DNA of 64,000 nucleotides from Sophora flavescens (taxonomy: Eukaryota > Streptophyta > Magnoliopsida > Fabales > Fabaceae): positions 80,191,228-80,255,227 of the forward strand of contig CM061068.1 of assembly GCA_030762895.1 (NCBI GenBank), written 5' to 3'. The notes beneath the pieces are model-generated. The model had not been told where the DNA came from and ran no database searches. It worked only from the letters and a program-made list of their open reading frames with translations. The position numbers were made by a program, and so were the translations under genes. Positions 33,456-45,053 of this stretch are shown piece by piece; the stretch's first letter is position 1; every line of letters starts with the position of its first letter.

Positions 33456-35284
33456 GCTTTTTAAAGCATTTACACTAATTTTCTTAAGTTTTATCTCATT
33501 CATATGTTAGAGTATCGTGTGTTTCAATTTGACTTGAATATCGTGAATATATTTTGTTTTTCAGTTTTACATCACTTTTTTTGTAATTTTTTTCTCAACG
33601 TAATTTGTACTCCAGTTTATGAAAAATTCAAGTATTTGGATTGTGTGTTTCAGTTTATGAATATTTTGGTTCGTTTGATTTGAATCGGTTGCTGTTATAA
33701 TGGAAGATGAAGGATTTGAACTTTGAAGTTGGTTTATATTGAAAATTGTACCACGGTTTATTGTTATGAACCATTTCTAACATGTTATTTTTAATTAAAA
33801 AAATGGGAATGTTGTTACAGGGATAGTAAAATCATGGCAGAGTTATTGATAATCTAAAATTTGTTAGGAAAAGGACCTGAATAATTTGATGGATAATTTT
33901 TTCTCTCTTTTCTCTATATTTTTAAATTGTTTTTGACATTATCTATTGGATAAAATAGAAGGATTAAAATTTGGCTAAAATTGTATGGCTGAAATTCTCC
34001 ATTGGCATGTGAAGTTTTTCTATTTGCAGATTGGGATTATTGTTTCTTTGAAATGATATTTGGAGGAAGGATTAGACTGAGGGCTATTTTGACTTGAAGA
34101 TCTAAAGGATAATAAAAAAATGCTAATCTTTGCTCAAGTTTGCTCTAAAATTCTAATAGCTTTTTCTCTCTTTTGAAAGTGAAACATGCAGAGTACTTCT
34201 TATCCTTTCATTACTGTGTTAACTCATTGATACCAACTTGCATGAACTTTCATTACTATGATATGCTTATGGTATGCTCATAATTTCTGTTGATCATTAG
34301 AGCATGGGAAGATATGCTTATGATATGCATATAATTTATGTTGAAAGTTATGGTTTTCACAGTTCATGCTAGAGGGGATTGTCTAGCTTGATCATGTAGG
34401 AAGTACTCTAAATGTTTCTTTGCAATTTGCTTAAAAAAGAATGCATCTAAAATGGATATGCATCCAGTGAAGCAGTGACCAATTACAATGTCAATGCAAC
34501 TATTATATTATAAAAACCAAGGCTTTCAATTAACACAATGATATTGAGATTCATATTACTTATGACTATTTATTTAACATTTATGCTTACAAAGTTACTG
34601 ATTTTGCTTAGTAGGGGTTGATCAATGCAATCACACGGGATGGCAATAAATTTTATGCTTTGCTCTTCAGTTGAGTTTTGTTGGTTGTCATTTGGGCATC
34701 AAATTAGTGTCCCCCGTTACAGCCTTAACAATTTTGGATGTGAATTGTTACCCTTTGATAAGTGAGTCTAATATGTTGGACTCTTCTCTTTAAAATCTTA
34801 TTTGGGTTTCAAGTCTTGCTTGAAAGGGCTCAATTTTGCTTGAAATTTGTTTTGGTATTCTTGTAAAGAAAGGTGTTGGCAAAGTAAGGTGATCAAAATA
34901 TTATGTCTATGTGATCCTTATAGATTAAAAAGGAACAATTAATGAGCCCTCTTGGTTTTTTAGCTTTTCATGCATGATTGATTGTTGATTGTGCTCACAA
35001 CTCATTCAGTTGTTTGTGAACAGGAAGAGGTGGTTCATAAAATGTTCATCTGGAAAAGGAAAAAAAAATAGACATCATTTAGATATGAAAGAGATAATGC
35101 CATTGTATGGAAGTTTCTTGCATAAAGACCACACTATAGCTGAAACATATGTATTGTGAATTTGGGTGAGTCATATTTTGTGACCACAAGATAGTGCCAT
35201 TTCAGGCTCTAATTTAATACCTAATCTCCGGAGATACCAACATCGTGTAAATGAGTCGATCAAGCTCGATTGTCAGGTATTTTA
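33456..35284. other. gene-poor AT-rich sequence
   Basis: I see no gene, RNA or terminal repeat that I can support. Pyrimidine/AT composition is intron-like throughout. Confidence 0.55.
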
Positions 35285-35490
35285 AGCACGTGGTATGGAA
35301 TACCATATGTAACAATGTAGCACAGAATATCTTATTAAGGCACCATACATAACAACGTAGCACGGAATACCTTATTTATTAAGGCATCATATATAACATA
35401 GCACAAATATCCTATCATTAAGGCATCATAGATAAAAATGTGGCACCAATACCTTATCATTAAGGCATCATATATAAAACGTGGGCACGT
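35285..35490. repeat. imperfect tandem repeat, about 55-60 bp unit
   Basis: The phrase TTAAGGCAYCATAYATAACA plus a GTRGCACNGAATACCTTATCA-like partner recurs about four times with decay, ending at GTGGGCACGTCTGTC. Confidence 0.8.
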
Positions 35491-36440
35491 CTGTCAATGA
35501 ATGCATATAAAACCTTTTGTTCTAGTCATTTTTCTTTGTGTTCATTCTTCTTTTGTCAAAGCTCAAGATGGTTTACGATTATTCATAACTTTCAGTGTTA
35601 GATTTCTTAATGTTAACATAGGACATGAAGTCCGAATCCTCAATCACAAAACCCGAGACCTTGCTATCAGTCTTAGGTTCGTGGTGATAGAAAACAATAT
35701 TCACCGTTAACAATGTTTATTACAACGTGTAACAACGTAATACGGATCAAAGATCTTTGTGCTTCTATTTCAAAACGTCGGTATCACGACGTCTTGGATA
35801 CTAGGTTTACTTTTCAACGTTAATACTGTTTTAGTTTGGTGAAAACACAAATTCAAAACAAAACTTCCAAAACTTATCCAAGTTGTCGGAAATACCGTAG
35901 TTGAGTAAAACTTGATTCTAAAAAATCATTTAAAAAATTGGAATTTCCTTTGTAAAATCATCGAGTACTTGAAATCTTTTTCTGAAAATATATTTGAAGT
36001 TTCAAAAAGGGAGTCACTTGAGGTTCAGTCTTAGTTTAAAACACGTACTACCATTTTAGGATTTCTTGTCGTCGATATTTTTCCAAATTACCCTCGTTTA
36101 GCATTTTAAAGTCATTTAAGCCAATTCTTAAACTTTTCCACTTAAATATTTTTCTAGAATCATAATTAAGTTATTTTCGAAAATTAATTTCATAAAACAA
36201 CTTTTTATAAAATTACGGAATTTCTTACATAAAAATTAGTAGTACAAAAATAATTTTACGGTTACGTCCTTACTGTGACTCATAGTTTACTTTTACACTA
36301 ATAAATTATTAAAATAATAATATTTTCCAACATTTTCTTATTTTTCCCAAATACTATTATCCATCAATATTATATTCCAATATAACATTGAATATAATTT
36401 TTAAAGGTTCTTAAAGCTTTTATCTGGTTAATTGGTTGGG
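35491..36440. other. non-coding sequence resembling a decayed LTR
   Basis: AT-rich with many short TTTTCGAAAATT/ATTTTACGG-like motifs typical of gypsy LTRs. No clear TG/CA ends or duplication, so class is uncertain. Confidence 0.3.
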
Positions 36441-36863
36441 CACTGACCACTGTCAGGCTTCTCAAACAATATCCAATAACAACATCATACCAATATTCTC
36501 AGGCAGATCATACATCACAACATTATCATATATAGCTGTAAATAAATAATTAAATGCACATAAATAATGAAAAGTTAGCTATAAGGAGAAAAAAGGGGTT
36601 TGGTATCGTGAATTTAAAGGAAAAGTTGAGGCCAAAATATGAAACAAATAATGAAATTTGATATGATGGACTTAATTTGGGATGAAGAAAAAAAAAGATT
36701 TACTTTAATATGTGTGAATTTTACCTAATGGACTCGGGCCAAAATAAGGTTTATATTTTTCATTCAATTACAAGTTTTTTTTTTTTTTGGTTACAAAATA
36801 AAAAGGTTACATGTATAGACTCAAACCACTTCTTAAATAATTACTTATATTATGATGAAATGA

Positions 36864-36892
36864 TCGTGCATTGCACGGGCTCTTACACTAGT
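36864..36892 (+). mobile_element. second Helitron-like 3' terminus (hairpin + CTAG)
   Basis: CGTGC-ATT-GCACG hairpin followed by GGCTCTTACA and CTAG, with T next. The right arm GCACGGG fits the usual Helitron form; the left arm has lost its outer CC. Same orientation as the terminus at 31134. The element would include the gene fragment at 32.9-33.5 kb. Confidence 0.6.
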
Positions 36893-38239
36893 GTCTATAT
36901 ATATATGTGTGTGTGTGTGTGAAGGAGAGGGTGACTTGAAGTATAGAGAGGTGTTCTTCTGAATCAAAGACTTGCAAGTGTCTTGTTTTCAATCAAAGCA
37001 ACATGCTAGTTGTGCTATTGAAATCTTTTATTAGGTTATTTCATGTTATATAGTAGAACTGTCTATTTGGCCTAGCACATCCCATTCAGCTCAGACCCAC
37101 ATGGGTCAGGGTCAAAAAGGCCGTATCTAAAAAAGCCCGGGGTCAAAAAAAACCCCAAAACCCTGTGGATCAGGACCAACCCATGGCCATAATTTTTTTA
37201 AGAAACTTGTTATTAAAAAAAGTGCTCTAAAATGAAATAACACAAATATTACTGTAGACATTAATATACAATAAGTACCCACGTGTGTTCAATCTTCAAA
37301 ATACATAAATATTTTGATCATAAAATGAAATGAAATAAAGGAAAATTGTAGCAAATACATAAATATCAATGGTACTAAGATTATGTTGCACTTGGATCAA
37401 CATCAACAACCTTCTCCGTACGCTCATTTGGCACCTGCCCTTTTGTTTATAAATAAAAGCACTGGACAGGACAGGTATAACAAAAAGGGAAAATAAACAC
37501 ACATGAAACATACACTCTGAGAGAAATGAATTCTTGTTGATAGAACTCAATGGTATTGGTAGAGCCCACATATATTTGGCATGAGTCTTACAGTTTGCAT
37601 TCACTAAAAATATTTTATCTTAAATTATTTATTTTAAAAAATATTAAAAAGATATTAATTACTTTTTAATTTTACTCTTATTTTATTAGCTACACGTATT
37701 AGTGATCATCGGGAGAGAGAGAAGTGATAAATTCATTATACTCAATGGCAATGCTGAAAAAGTTATGTATCTAATAGATTAAAAAAAGTTTAATCTCTAT
37801 GTATTATCGGTATAAAAGATTTTTATACCAGACATCTAATAAGATCTTGAGTCTTAACAAATAAGTATCATTATTATTTTTTCTCTTAATTATTAATTGG
37901 CTAAAATATATTTTTAGTCCATCAAATTTTTCACTTTAATGAAATTTGTCCCTCTAGCCTTTTTTTTAACGATTTTGATCTTCTTAATTTTTCAATCTTA
38001 CCATAATCATCCTTCCATCCTTTTTCTATCCAAAACTTAAGGAAAGTAGATTATGTGGCAAACTGATACTAGCATGGCATCCAAGTGTCAATGTGATGTG
38101 GCACATTATGATTATTTAATTTAATAATATAATTCTTTTAAGGGCACTTCTATGGTACCCTTCATAATAAGAGGGTACGGTAACGATAATGGTTATCAAC
38201 CATTGATTTCATCCGACACACCAAAATAATGTATAGACT
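36893..38239. other. intergenic between the Helitron-like end and the viral insertion
   Basis: A short TA/TG microsatellite (36898-36922) is followed by AT-rich sequence. A TTAGTCC-type decayed MITE arm lies near 37915-37990. No gene supported; the 102-codon minus-strand frame at 37296-37604 has no features. Confidence 0.5.
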
Positions 38240-38390
38240 CTTAATAATAAAACAAAATATTAAGGAACTCAGAAAATACTTAGAAATATTAGAAACACTA
38301 GAACTAAATGAATATATTATTTACCACCAAGAATTGGTTAGAAAAAGAATAAGACGATTAAAACATGAATTAGAAAATTGTATAGGATAA
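38240..38390 (+). pseudogene. viral small ORF, 5'-truncated C-terminal part
   Basis: An open frame with Leu/Lys/Glu-rich, coiled-coil-like residues runs to a TAA at 38388-38390 that overlaps the next ATG (TAATG). Its start lies beyond the left junction, so the ORF was cut by integration. It probably corresponds to one of the small structural ORFs upstream of the coat protein. Confidence 0.5.
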
Positions 38391-38536
38391 TGGGATTATC
38401 TGAAGAAATAGAATCAAGATTTAAAGAATTAGAAAGAATATTGAAAGAATTAAATAAAAATATTATTCAATTAATCGAAAATACAGATAAAATTGCAAAT
38501 TACACTTGCAATAAAATACAAAAAAGGAAAAAATGA
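38390..38536 (+). CDS. viral small coiled-coil ORF (48 residues), virion-associated-protein-like position
   Basis: ATG at 38390, stop TGA at 38534-38536, preceded by a stop/start overlap. Heptad-like Ile/Leu spacing predicts a coiled coil, and the basic C-terminus could bind nucleic acid. Position before the coat protein suggests the virion-associated protein. It is shorter than that protein usually is, so it may be truncated by a shift; the next frame (38493-38762) is also coiled and acidic. Confidence 0.4.
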   Translation: MGLSEEIESRFKELERILKELNKNIIQLIENTDKIANYTCNKIQKRKK

Positions 38537-38762
38537 AATAGAAAATATTAAAGAAACCTTAAATAATATTAATAAAGGAAAAGAGATAGATAAAAGTGAT
38601 GATATTATTAGAATAAAAATTGTTCTAGAACAACTAGAAAACCTATTAGAATATGAAGAAAATAATAAATGTATAACAAAAAATAAACTAGAAGAAATTT
38701 TAGAATCCAGAAAATTAAAAGGAATAATAATTAAACAAGAACAAGAACAAGAATCTTCATAG
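38493..38762 (+). CDS. viral small acidic ORF before the coat protein
   Basis: 89 codons, Lys/Glu/Ile-rich with predicted helix and a Glu/Gln-rich tail ending two bases before the coat-protein ATG (38765). It overlaps the preceding small ORF in another frame, so the two may be one ORF split by a frameshift. No family signature beyond position. Confidence 0.35.
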   Translation: MQITLAIKYKKGKNEIENIKETLNNINKGKEIDKSDDIIRIKIVLEQLENLLEYEENNKCITKNKLEEILESRKLKGIIIKQEQEQESS

Positions 38763-38764
38763 AT

Positions 38765-40075
38765 ATGAAGGGGATAAAAGAAGAATATATGGAAACATTA
38801 AGAAAATCAAATGATTTAGAAGAAATTCAACAATTATTAGAATAACTCAAAATAGTTGAAGAAGAAAATAATCAAATACACGATATCAAAAAAATTGATA
38901 AAAAGGACATAGAAAACAAAGAAAATGAGGAAATAATCTTAAATTATAGTTCCTCTTCAGACTCTAAAGAAAACCATATAAAAATGGAAAGAGGTGAATA
39001 TAGTGGAAAAAGCCCTAAAAGAAAATGGGAAGAATATAAATATACACCTGAAGGAGTTTGGGATAAATATGAAACAGAAGCTATGTATAATAAAGGATAT
39101 GCAAGGAAAAACAATAATAAATGGACAAAAGTTCAAGAAGAATTTAAACCTCGATACCATAATACTGGAAATATACTTGACCTTGACTGTATTAGAAATA
39201 AAGAAGATGTATTATTAAGATGGACGAATGAAATAATCCTAATGATCCTAACTGACGAAAGATTTAAACAGCTAAACTTTATAGAAACCAAAAATTTTGT
39301 GACATTCAAAACAACAGGGAATGTGCAAAAATTCCTAATAGGAATTAAGGATGCAGAATGGAATAACTTCGGAAGAATGGTAGACAATAGCGCAGACTAT
39401 GTTAAATTAATAATGACTCTAATACACCAAGAATTTTTAGGATATAATTTAATGGAACAAAGAGAAAAGACAAATAAAACTCTAATTGAAAATGCCAAGT
39501 CACATCTTAATAGAATGCAAATATGTGATATGCGTCAGATAGAAAGTTTCATCTGCGAATATCAAAAATACTATCATCAACTAGATGAAGAAACTAAAGA
39601 AATATATAAATACATCTTTATAGATAAATTACCATATCCATTAAATTCAAAAATTAATAAGCTTTGGGAATCAAAACCCGAAGAAACAGCAAATACTTTA
39701 GGAGGAATTATTAAACTCTTGTACCAAGAATTAAGATAACAATGTTTGAATAGGAAACAATTAGACAATTAAATAGAGGAAGTAATGTCATTTGTTGTGA
39801 CATTCCAGAGATAGAGAAACCTGGAAAGTATGGTTGTGAAAAGAAAATAAAAAGGAAAAAAATATTACAAGAGATCGAACTTACGAAAGACTTATCCTAG
39901 AAAAAAGAATTATTACAGGAATAATAAAAAGAAATATTTTAGAAGAAAAAGATCAACACCAAGAAAATACTGCCCAAAGGGAAAGAAAAAATGCGTATGT
40001 TGGATATGTAATGTTGAAGGACATTATGCTAATGAATGCCCTCAAAGGAAAGAAAAAGATTTTAAGGAAAAATAA
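38765..40075 (+). pseudogene. viral coat protein with C-terminal zinc knuckle, interrupted
   Basis: From the ATG at 38765 the frame has an acidic N-terminus, a stop at 38843-38845, then a 251-codon open core from 38984 to a stop at 39737-39739 and further stops after it. In the same frame the CCHC knuckle (CWICNVEGHYANEC) lies at about 39998-40039, preceded by a very basic stretch. Acidic N-terminus, conserved core, basic region and one knuckle in this order are the hallmark of caulimovirid coat proteins. The stops mean full-length coat protein cannot be made from this copy. Confidence 0.85.
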
Positions 40076-40154
40076 AAAATAATAAAACAAGTTTTCCAAA
40101 TATATGAACTCGAACCATTAGAAGAAGAATTAAGTAATTCATATATAAGTATAT

Positions 40155-42125
40155 ATGAATATACAGAAGATGAATTATCTTCAGAAGAAGGAGAATTCGA
40201 ATAGTACCTATATAAAAATATTGATAGAAAAAAGTAAAAATGTAACAGAAGCCTATATAGATACTGGAGCAAGTCTTTGCCTTGCAACTGAAGCATTGAT
40301 TGATAATTGGGAACGATTGGAAAAACCATTAAAAATACAAATTACTGATGGATCCATACATTCTTTGTATTGGATAGCAAAAAGAATTACTCTGATAATA
40401 CAAGAGAAAATATTTATAATACCAACAATATATAAACAAGAAACAGGAATAGATATAATTATTGGAAATAATTTCTTACGATTATATCAACCGTTTTGTC
40501 AATATTTAACATATATTACTTTGAGAACCCCATATATTTATCAAAAACAGAAACGGGAAATTATTCAGATACCAATTATCCATACTTCTACATGTACTTA
40601 TTCATCAAAGTTTCAACAGCTGAAACGTGGTGAGATTATTAGCTTAATTTGCACAAAAATTCACCATATATTAGTCAATTTAGAACCAAATAGAATAATA
40701 TCAGCTCATATCGAAGAATTGTTAGAAAAAGTTTGTAGTGAAAACCCTTTAGACCCAAGAATTAACAAAAACACTGAATTAGTTGAATTAAAATTAAAAG
40801 ACCCCACAAAAGAGGTAAAATGTAAACCAATGATTTACACAAAACAGGATAGAGATGAATTTGAAAAAGACATTGATGAAATGTGTAAAAAAGGACTAAT
40901 TAGACCATCAAATAGTAAACACTCAGCACCAACCTTTTATGTAGAAAATCATAATGAAATAAAAAGAGGTAAAAGAAGAATGGTAATTAATTACAAACAA
41001 ATTAATGATGCCATGGAAGGAGATGCCTCTTTTCTTCTAAGAAAAGATTTAATTATTGAAAGAATTAGAAACATGGATTGGTTTAGCACCTTTGATTGTA
41101 AATCAGGTTTTTACCAAATTAGATTGACTGAAGAATCTAAGGCACTAACAGCATTCAGTTGTCCTCAAGGTCAGTATGAATGGAATGTACTCCCAATGGG
41201 ATTAAAGCAATCACCTGGAATCTTCCAGCGGAGAATAGAATCAATTCTTAAAGAATTTAAAGACTTTTGTCTTATTTATATTGATGATATATTAATCTTT
41301 TCAAACAAAGGATTAGATGATCACTTTAAAAAGATAGAACTCGTTCTTAACAAATGTTATGAACATGGAATAGTCTTAAGCAAGAAAAAATTTGTCCTAG
41401 CCCAGAATAGAATTAATTATTTAGGATTAGAAATCGAAAAAGGGAAAATAATAATGCAACGACATGTACTAGAAAAACTTCAAAATTTTCCAACAACATT
41501 AAAGGATAAAAAGGATCTACGAAGATTTCTTGGACTACTAACATATATTTCAAATGAAGGTTTTATCAAAAATCTTGCAGCAGAAAGAAGAATCCTTCAA
41601 CAAAAACTCAAGAAGGATGCCCTCTGGACCTGGACTGATGAGGATGATAGACTGATTATAAAAATGAAAGACTTATGCCGGGATCTTCCTGAGCTTTATC
41701 ATCCCTCGGATGATGATATAATTATTATTGAGACTGATGCCTCAAATGACTGCTGGGGAGGTGTTATGAAAGCAAAACCCCCTGGATACAAAAATGAATT
41801 ACTGTGTCGATACATGTCTGGAACTTTTTCAGACTGTGAACTTAATTATCCCACTCATGAAAAAGAAACACTGGCTTTGATTCGAATGTTGGAAAAACAT
41901 CGAATTTATATACTGGATAAGGACCTTATTGTCCGAACCGATTCAACCTATGTTGCAGGTTTTAAGAACTTAAATCATAAAGGAACTTACAAACAAGGAC
42001 GATTGATTAGATGGCAAATGAAACTTGCCGAATACAATTACTCAATCTCTCACATTAAGGGAGATAAAAATATTCTTGCAGATATTTTATCAAGAGAATG
42101 GAGCAATCAACAACTGAAGACATAA
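40155..42125 (+). CDS. viral polymerase polyprotein: aspartic protease, reverse transcriptase, RNase H
   Basis: ATG at 40155 and 656 uninterrupted codons. Aspartic protease active site DTGAS lies at about residues 36-40. Reverse transcriptase follows, with MVINYKQIND, FDCKSGFYQI, LPMGLKQSPGIFQ and the catalytic YIDDILIF. The RNase H domain has ETDAS, HEKETLAL and RTDS. No integrase domain follows, which separates it from Ty3/gypsy pol. The enzyme copies pregenomic RNA into DNA in infected cytoplasm. The frame is intact here, unlike its neighbours; the last 28 bases overlap the next ORF. The activity of this copy is not implied by an open frame. Confidence 0.93.
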   Translation: MNIQKMNYLQKKENSNSTYIKILIEKSKNVTEAYIDTGASLCLATEALIDNWERLEKPLKIQITDGSIHSLYWIAKRITLIIQEKIFIIPTIYKQETGIDIIIGNNFLRLYQPFCQYLTYITLRTPYIYQKQKREIIQIPIIHTSTCTYSSKFQQLKRGEIISLICTKIHHILVNLEPNRIISAHIEELLEKVCSENPLDPRINKNTELVELKLKDPTKEVKCKPMIYTKQDRDEFEKDIDEMCKKGLIRPSNSKHSAPTFYVENHNEIKRGKRRMVINYKQINDAMEGDASFLLRKDLIIERIRNMDWFSTFDCKSGFYQIRLTEESKALTAFSCPQGQYEWNVLPMGLKQSPGIFQRRIESILKEFKDFCLIYIDDILIFSNKGLDDHFKKIELVLNKCYEHGIVLSKKKFVLAQNRINYLGLEIEKGKIIMQRHVLEKLQNFPTTLKDKKDLRRFLGLLTYISNEGFIKNLAAERRILQQKLKKDALWTWTDEDDRLIIKMKDLCRDLPELYHPSDDDIIIIETDASNDCWGGVMKAKPPGYKNELLCRYMSGTFSDCELNYPTHEKETLALIRMLEKHRIYILDKDLIVRTDSTYVAGFKNLNHKGTYKQGRLIRWQMKLAEYNYSISHIKGDKNILADILSREWSNQQLKT

Positions 42126-43358
42126 TGAAGCAGATTCAATATCAAGAAATGCTCGAGAAGCAAAAGCTAATGGAGCTTGACTTGATCAGAACAAATATTG
42201 AAGTACTAAAGTTTCAATTACAAAGAATGCCTATCAAAGAAGACCCTATGAAAAACATAAAACAACAGGTACAGGAAAGCACTAATGAAAAATGGTACAC
42301 TATCTTCAATGGACCACACCCAGGTGTTTACAATGAATGGCACAAAGCAGCCCCTCACTGCATTGGAATTTCCGGAGTCCATCACAAATGATTTCGTACC
42401 AAAGAAGAAGCAGAAAAGGCTTTGATAGACTATCAGAAAGAACAAGACAAGGGCAAAGAAGTTTATCTTGGCCCAAGGACTTTCTCTGAAACCATAAAGA
42501 CTCCACCAGTTCAAAAAACTTCATTAAGAATACTTGGAAGAATTCCTTCTTCCATTGATGACTACCAAATACCTTCAAGAAAAGATCATGAACTACAAGT
42601 TCAGTTTTCCAAAGAAAATTTTTATGAACACTTAAAAAGACTAACCAACTGGTCCGAAAAAGAAAAGATTAATTGCTTTTACATGGTCAACCGAAATATT
42701 TTCGGAGTTAAGGCCGTAATTACTCCTGGAGCAACATCGATTTTTACATTTAATATGTTCCAATTTGGACTTACTGAATGTCTCTACCTCGGTCAAGACT
42801 TGGAAGAAATCAAATTATTTCCATACAATTTGAAAGAAGCCATCCAGAACTATCAAAAGAATGTCGCAAAGGATTGAACCATCTTTCTGAAATTCTATTC
42901 AACCTACCCAGACTTTGTCACCAAACAACCCACGAAGAATTTAATTTTCATTGGAGTAAGTAATAATAGTTTCTCCATGCGAGATGAACCTACTGGAGAA
43001 GAATACAGCGAAGAAAAGATTGTTACGATCCTAGCAAATCAACTGGCGAGTATCTTTACTCAATGTCAAATAATTGGTAAAGACTTTCATAAAAGCCATG
43101 TACAAAGGTCCACATACTTTGCTACTCAGCAAAACCAGTGGAAAATTGATTAGAGAAAGGGATCTAGCACTACTGACGAACTTTGAATTACCATTCTACA
43201 CGCTACAAGGACTTTCGATGAACTACCAGCCAGCTGTCCTTGACTTGTTGTGCTCAATGATTAAGGAGAATGACAATCACGCGTGTGAAAGGTGCGTGAA
43301 GCAAAAAGACTGTCAGCAAGACGATAAGGATTCAGACGAAGTCATTATTGAAGAATGA
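42098..43358 (+). pseudogene. viral transactivator/viroplasmin (inclusion body protein), interrupted
   Basis: ATG at 42098 overlaps the polymerase end. An N-terminal coiled coil is followed by the RNase-H1-N-like viroplasmin motif (WYTIFNGPHPGVYNEW, about residues 67-82). Stops at 42389-42391 and 42875-42877 break the frame, and a frame change near 43.0-43.07 kb leads into the last open piece (43074-43358). That piece ends with a Cys-rich, acidic tail whose stop overlaps the first promoter box. In related viruses this protein forms replication bodies and lets ribosomes reinitiate on polycistronic RNA. The position directly before the intergenic promoter is standard. Confidence 0.82.
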
Positions 43359-43426
43359 CGTAAGCACTGACGTCATCAAGTATTATTGGAAGGATGACGT
43401 AAGAAATGACGTCATCATGAATTATT
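43356..43426 (+). promoter_or_regulatory. two as-1-like elements of the viral promoter
   Basis: Four TGACG motifs stand in two pairs: 43356/43368 and 43395/43407. In each pair the repeats are 12 bases apart, as in the as-1 element of the CaMV 35S promoter, which binds TGA-type bZIP factors. Each second repeat is a full palindromic TGACGTCA. Confidence 0.85.
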
Positions 43427-43490
43427 AGAATGTCTGATTGATTGTAATAATTCAGGGACTTTTATGTAAATTATGTAGCCCTTCCTTGTG

Positions 43491-43641
43491 TATAAATAAG
43501 ACCCTCTATACCAGGGCAGAGTAGAGCATCTGAAAGAAAGTTTCAATCTCTCTCTTCTCTCTGAGAAGTTCTAAGCTTAGCTTAGCGATTCCTTGAGTGT
43601 GGAATCACCCAGTCCTATGTACTTTTACTACTATAAATAAA
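43491..43641 (+). promoter_or_regulatory. viral TATA box, pregenomic RNA start region and poly-A signal
   Basis: TATAAATAAG at 43491-43500 lies about 75 bp after the last as-1-like box. AATAAA at 43636-43641 follows 140 bp downstream, so a terminally redundant RNA of the caulimovirid type is expected. The RNA start near 43525 is inferred. Confidence 0.75.
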
Positions 43642-43829
43642 ACCACTTTCATATATTTCTCTACTTCATTACTACTTTACTGTCATTACTTCCAACTACT
43701 CGTTGAGATTCCAACTTAAATTAAACGGAAGCTGCGGTGGACCAAAAGAACCCAGAAGCACTTCAAACACCAGATCAGGTATGACTCATAAACCATCTAG
43801 TTTTATTTAGTTTATATTAGAACTTAATC
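43642..43829 (+). other. viral leader up to the movement protein
   Basis: Non-coding leader of about 190 bp between the poly-A signal and the movement-protein ATG, with a few short upstream frames. No other element identified. Confidence 0.5.
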
Positions 43830-44753
43830 ATGTCTGAAATAGAAAAAGAAGCAATCAATAATACTGATGTAGAACACTTACAAATTACTGAAGAAGACGG
43901 GAACTATGAAGGAAGTATTTTAATAGATCCAAAACTTTTTCAAAAGATTCAGAAAGAGGACTTGAATTTATCTAAAGATGCAAACATGAAAAAACTAGGA
44001 GGAATAATGAAACGATTTAACCAGAAAGAAAATATAATATATTATGGAAAGATAATTAATGAAACACCAATAGATATATCTGAAACACAGGGAAACACTT
44101 GTATCCAATTATTAAATAAGAAAAAACTAATTGAGTTAAAAAGAAATTTAAAAAAGGAATCACATAGAAAGAAAATAGGATATATTCATACAGGAGCAAT
44201 ACAGGTCTTAATTAAGGCAACCTTTCAAGAAGGAATAGATTCACCAATCGAATTAGTTCTAAAAGATGATAGAATAACAGATCCTAAGGATAAAATATTA
44301 GGAGTAATCGAAGGAAATTTAGCCTATGTCAAGCTAAAATTTGAAATTCACCCAAATATTGGAATACCAATAGATACCCAAAGATTAGATCAATCTCTAA
44401 CTATGGAACATAGATTTTTAAGAAATAACTTGATGAGACCAGGAGACAAGATTTTCTCAATTACTTATTGCGTCAATTATGCACTAACAAATTCACATCA
44501 TAGCATTACTTTTAGAAATAATGAGAGAATCGATATACCAAGACTTTTCGAAGAAATAGGAAAGATTTATTATCCTAAACGAAATGAACTAACTGAATTA
44601 GGAATTTCTGTAAGAAATCCAAGATCACTAAGTTTTAGGCAGATACCCAAACCAATTACTTTCCCAGAAATAGAAGAAAGTAAAGAAGAAAATATAAATA
44701 AATTGTCAAATCAGGTCAGAGATCTAGCCCAATACCTAAGAAATAGAATATGA
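43830..44753 (+). CDS. viral movement protein (30K superfamily)
   Basis: 307 uninterrupted codons from the ATG at 43830. The central region has the beta-rich 30K-type core with the GYIHTGAIQVLIKATFQEG and a downstream LGVIEGNLAYVKLKF segment, as in caulimovirid movement proteins, and the C-terminus is helical and charged. These proteins form tubules through plasmodesmata. The last four bases (ATGA) overlap the next ORF start, a polycistronic arrangement. The frame is open; it is among the better preserved parts of the copy. Confidence 0.88.
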   Translation: MSEIEKEAINNTDVEHLQITEEDGNYEGSILIDPKLFQKIQKEDLNLSKDANMKKLGGIMKRFNQKENIIYYGKIINETPIDISETQGNTCIQLLNKKKLIELKRNLKKESHRKKIGYIHTGAIQVLIKATFQEGIDSPIELVLKDDRITDPKDKILGVIEGNLAYVKLKFEIHPNIGIPIDTQRLDQSLTMEHRFLRNNLMRPGDKIFSITYCVNYALTNSHHSITFRNNERIDIPRLFEEIGKIYYPKRNELTELGISVRNPRSLSFRQIPKPITFPEIEESKEENINKLSNQVRDLAQYLRNRI

Positions 44754-45052
44754 ATAAAAATAAAGAATTAAGAAATATTTATGAAAGATCCTCTAAGAAA
44801 ATAAATCAAGATAAAAAGAATATAATAGATTTTATGAATATATATGATAATCATCTTAAAAAAGATAAAGAAGATAAAAATCGAAAACAAATAGAAAAAT
44901 ATATTATTGAAAAAGAAAAAGAACTTAATAATATAAGAAACAGTAGAGAAAAACATAAAAGACAAAAAATAGAAGAAATGATTTCGAAATCATATCAATC
45001 ATTAACTAGCTATTTTAAATTAACAGTACCAAATTTTGAAGATACTAATTAA
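44750..45052 (+). CDS. viral small Lys/Glu-rich ORF after the movement protein
   Basis: 100 codons, starts in an ATGA overlap with the movement protein stop. Extremely Lys/Asn/Glu-rich and helical. Position corresponds to the soymovirus ORF following the movement protein; function unknown. Confidence 0.5.
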   Translation: MNKNKELRNIYERSSKKINQDKKNIIDFMNIYDNHLKKDKEDKNRKQIEKYIIEKEKELNNIRNSREKHKRQKIEEMISKSYQSLTSYFKLTVPNFEDTN

Positions 45053-45053
45053 A

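Noticed and set aside
42218..42578. Minus-strand ORFs opposite the viral transactivator
   Set aside because: Antisense shadows; all viral genes are on the plus strand.
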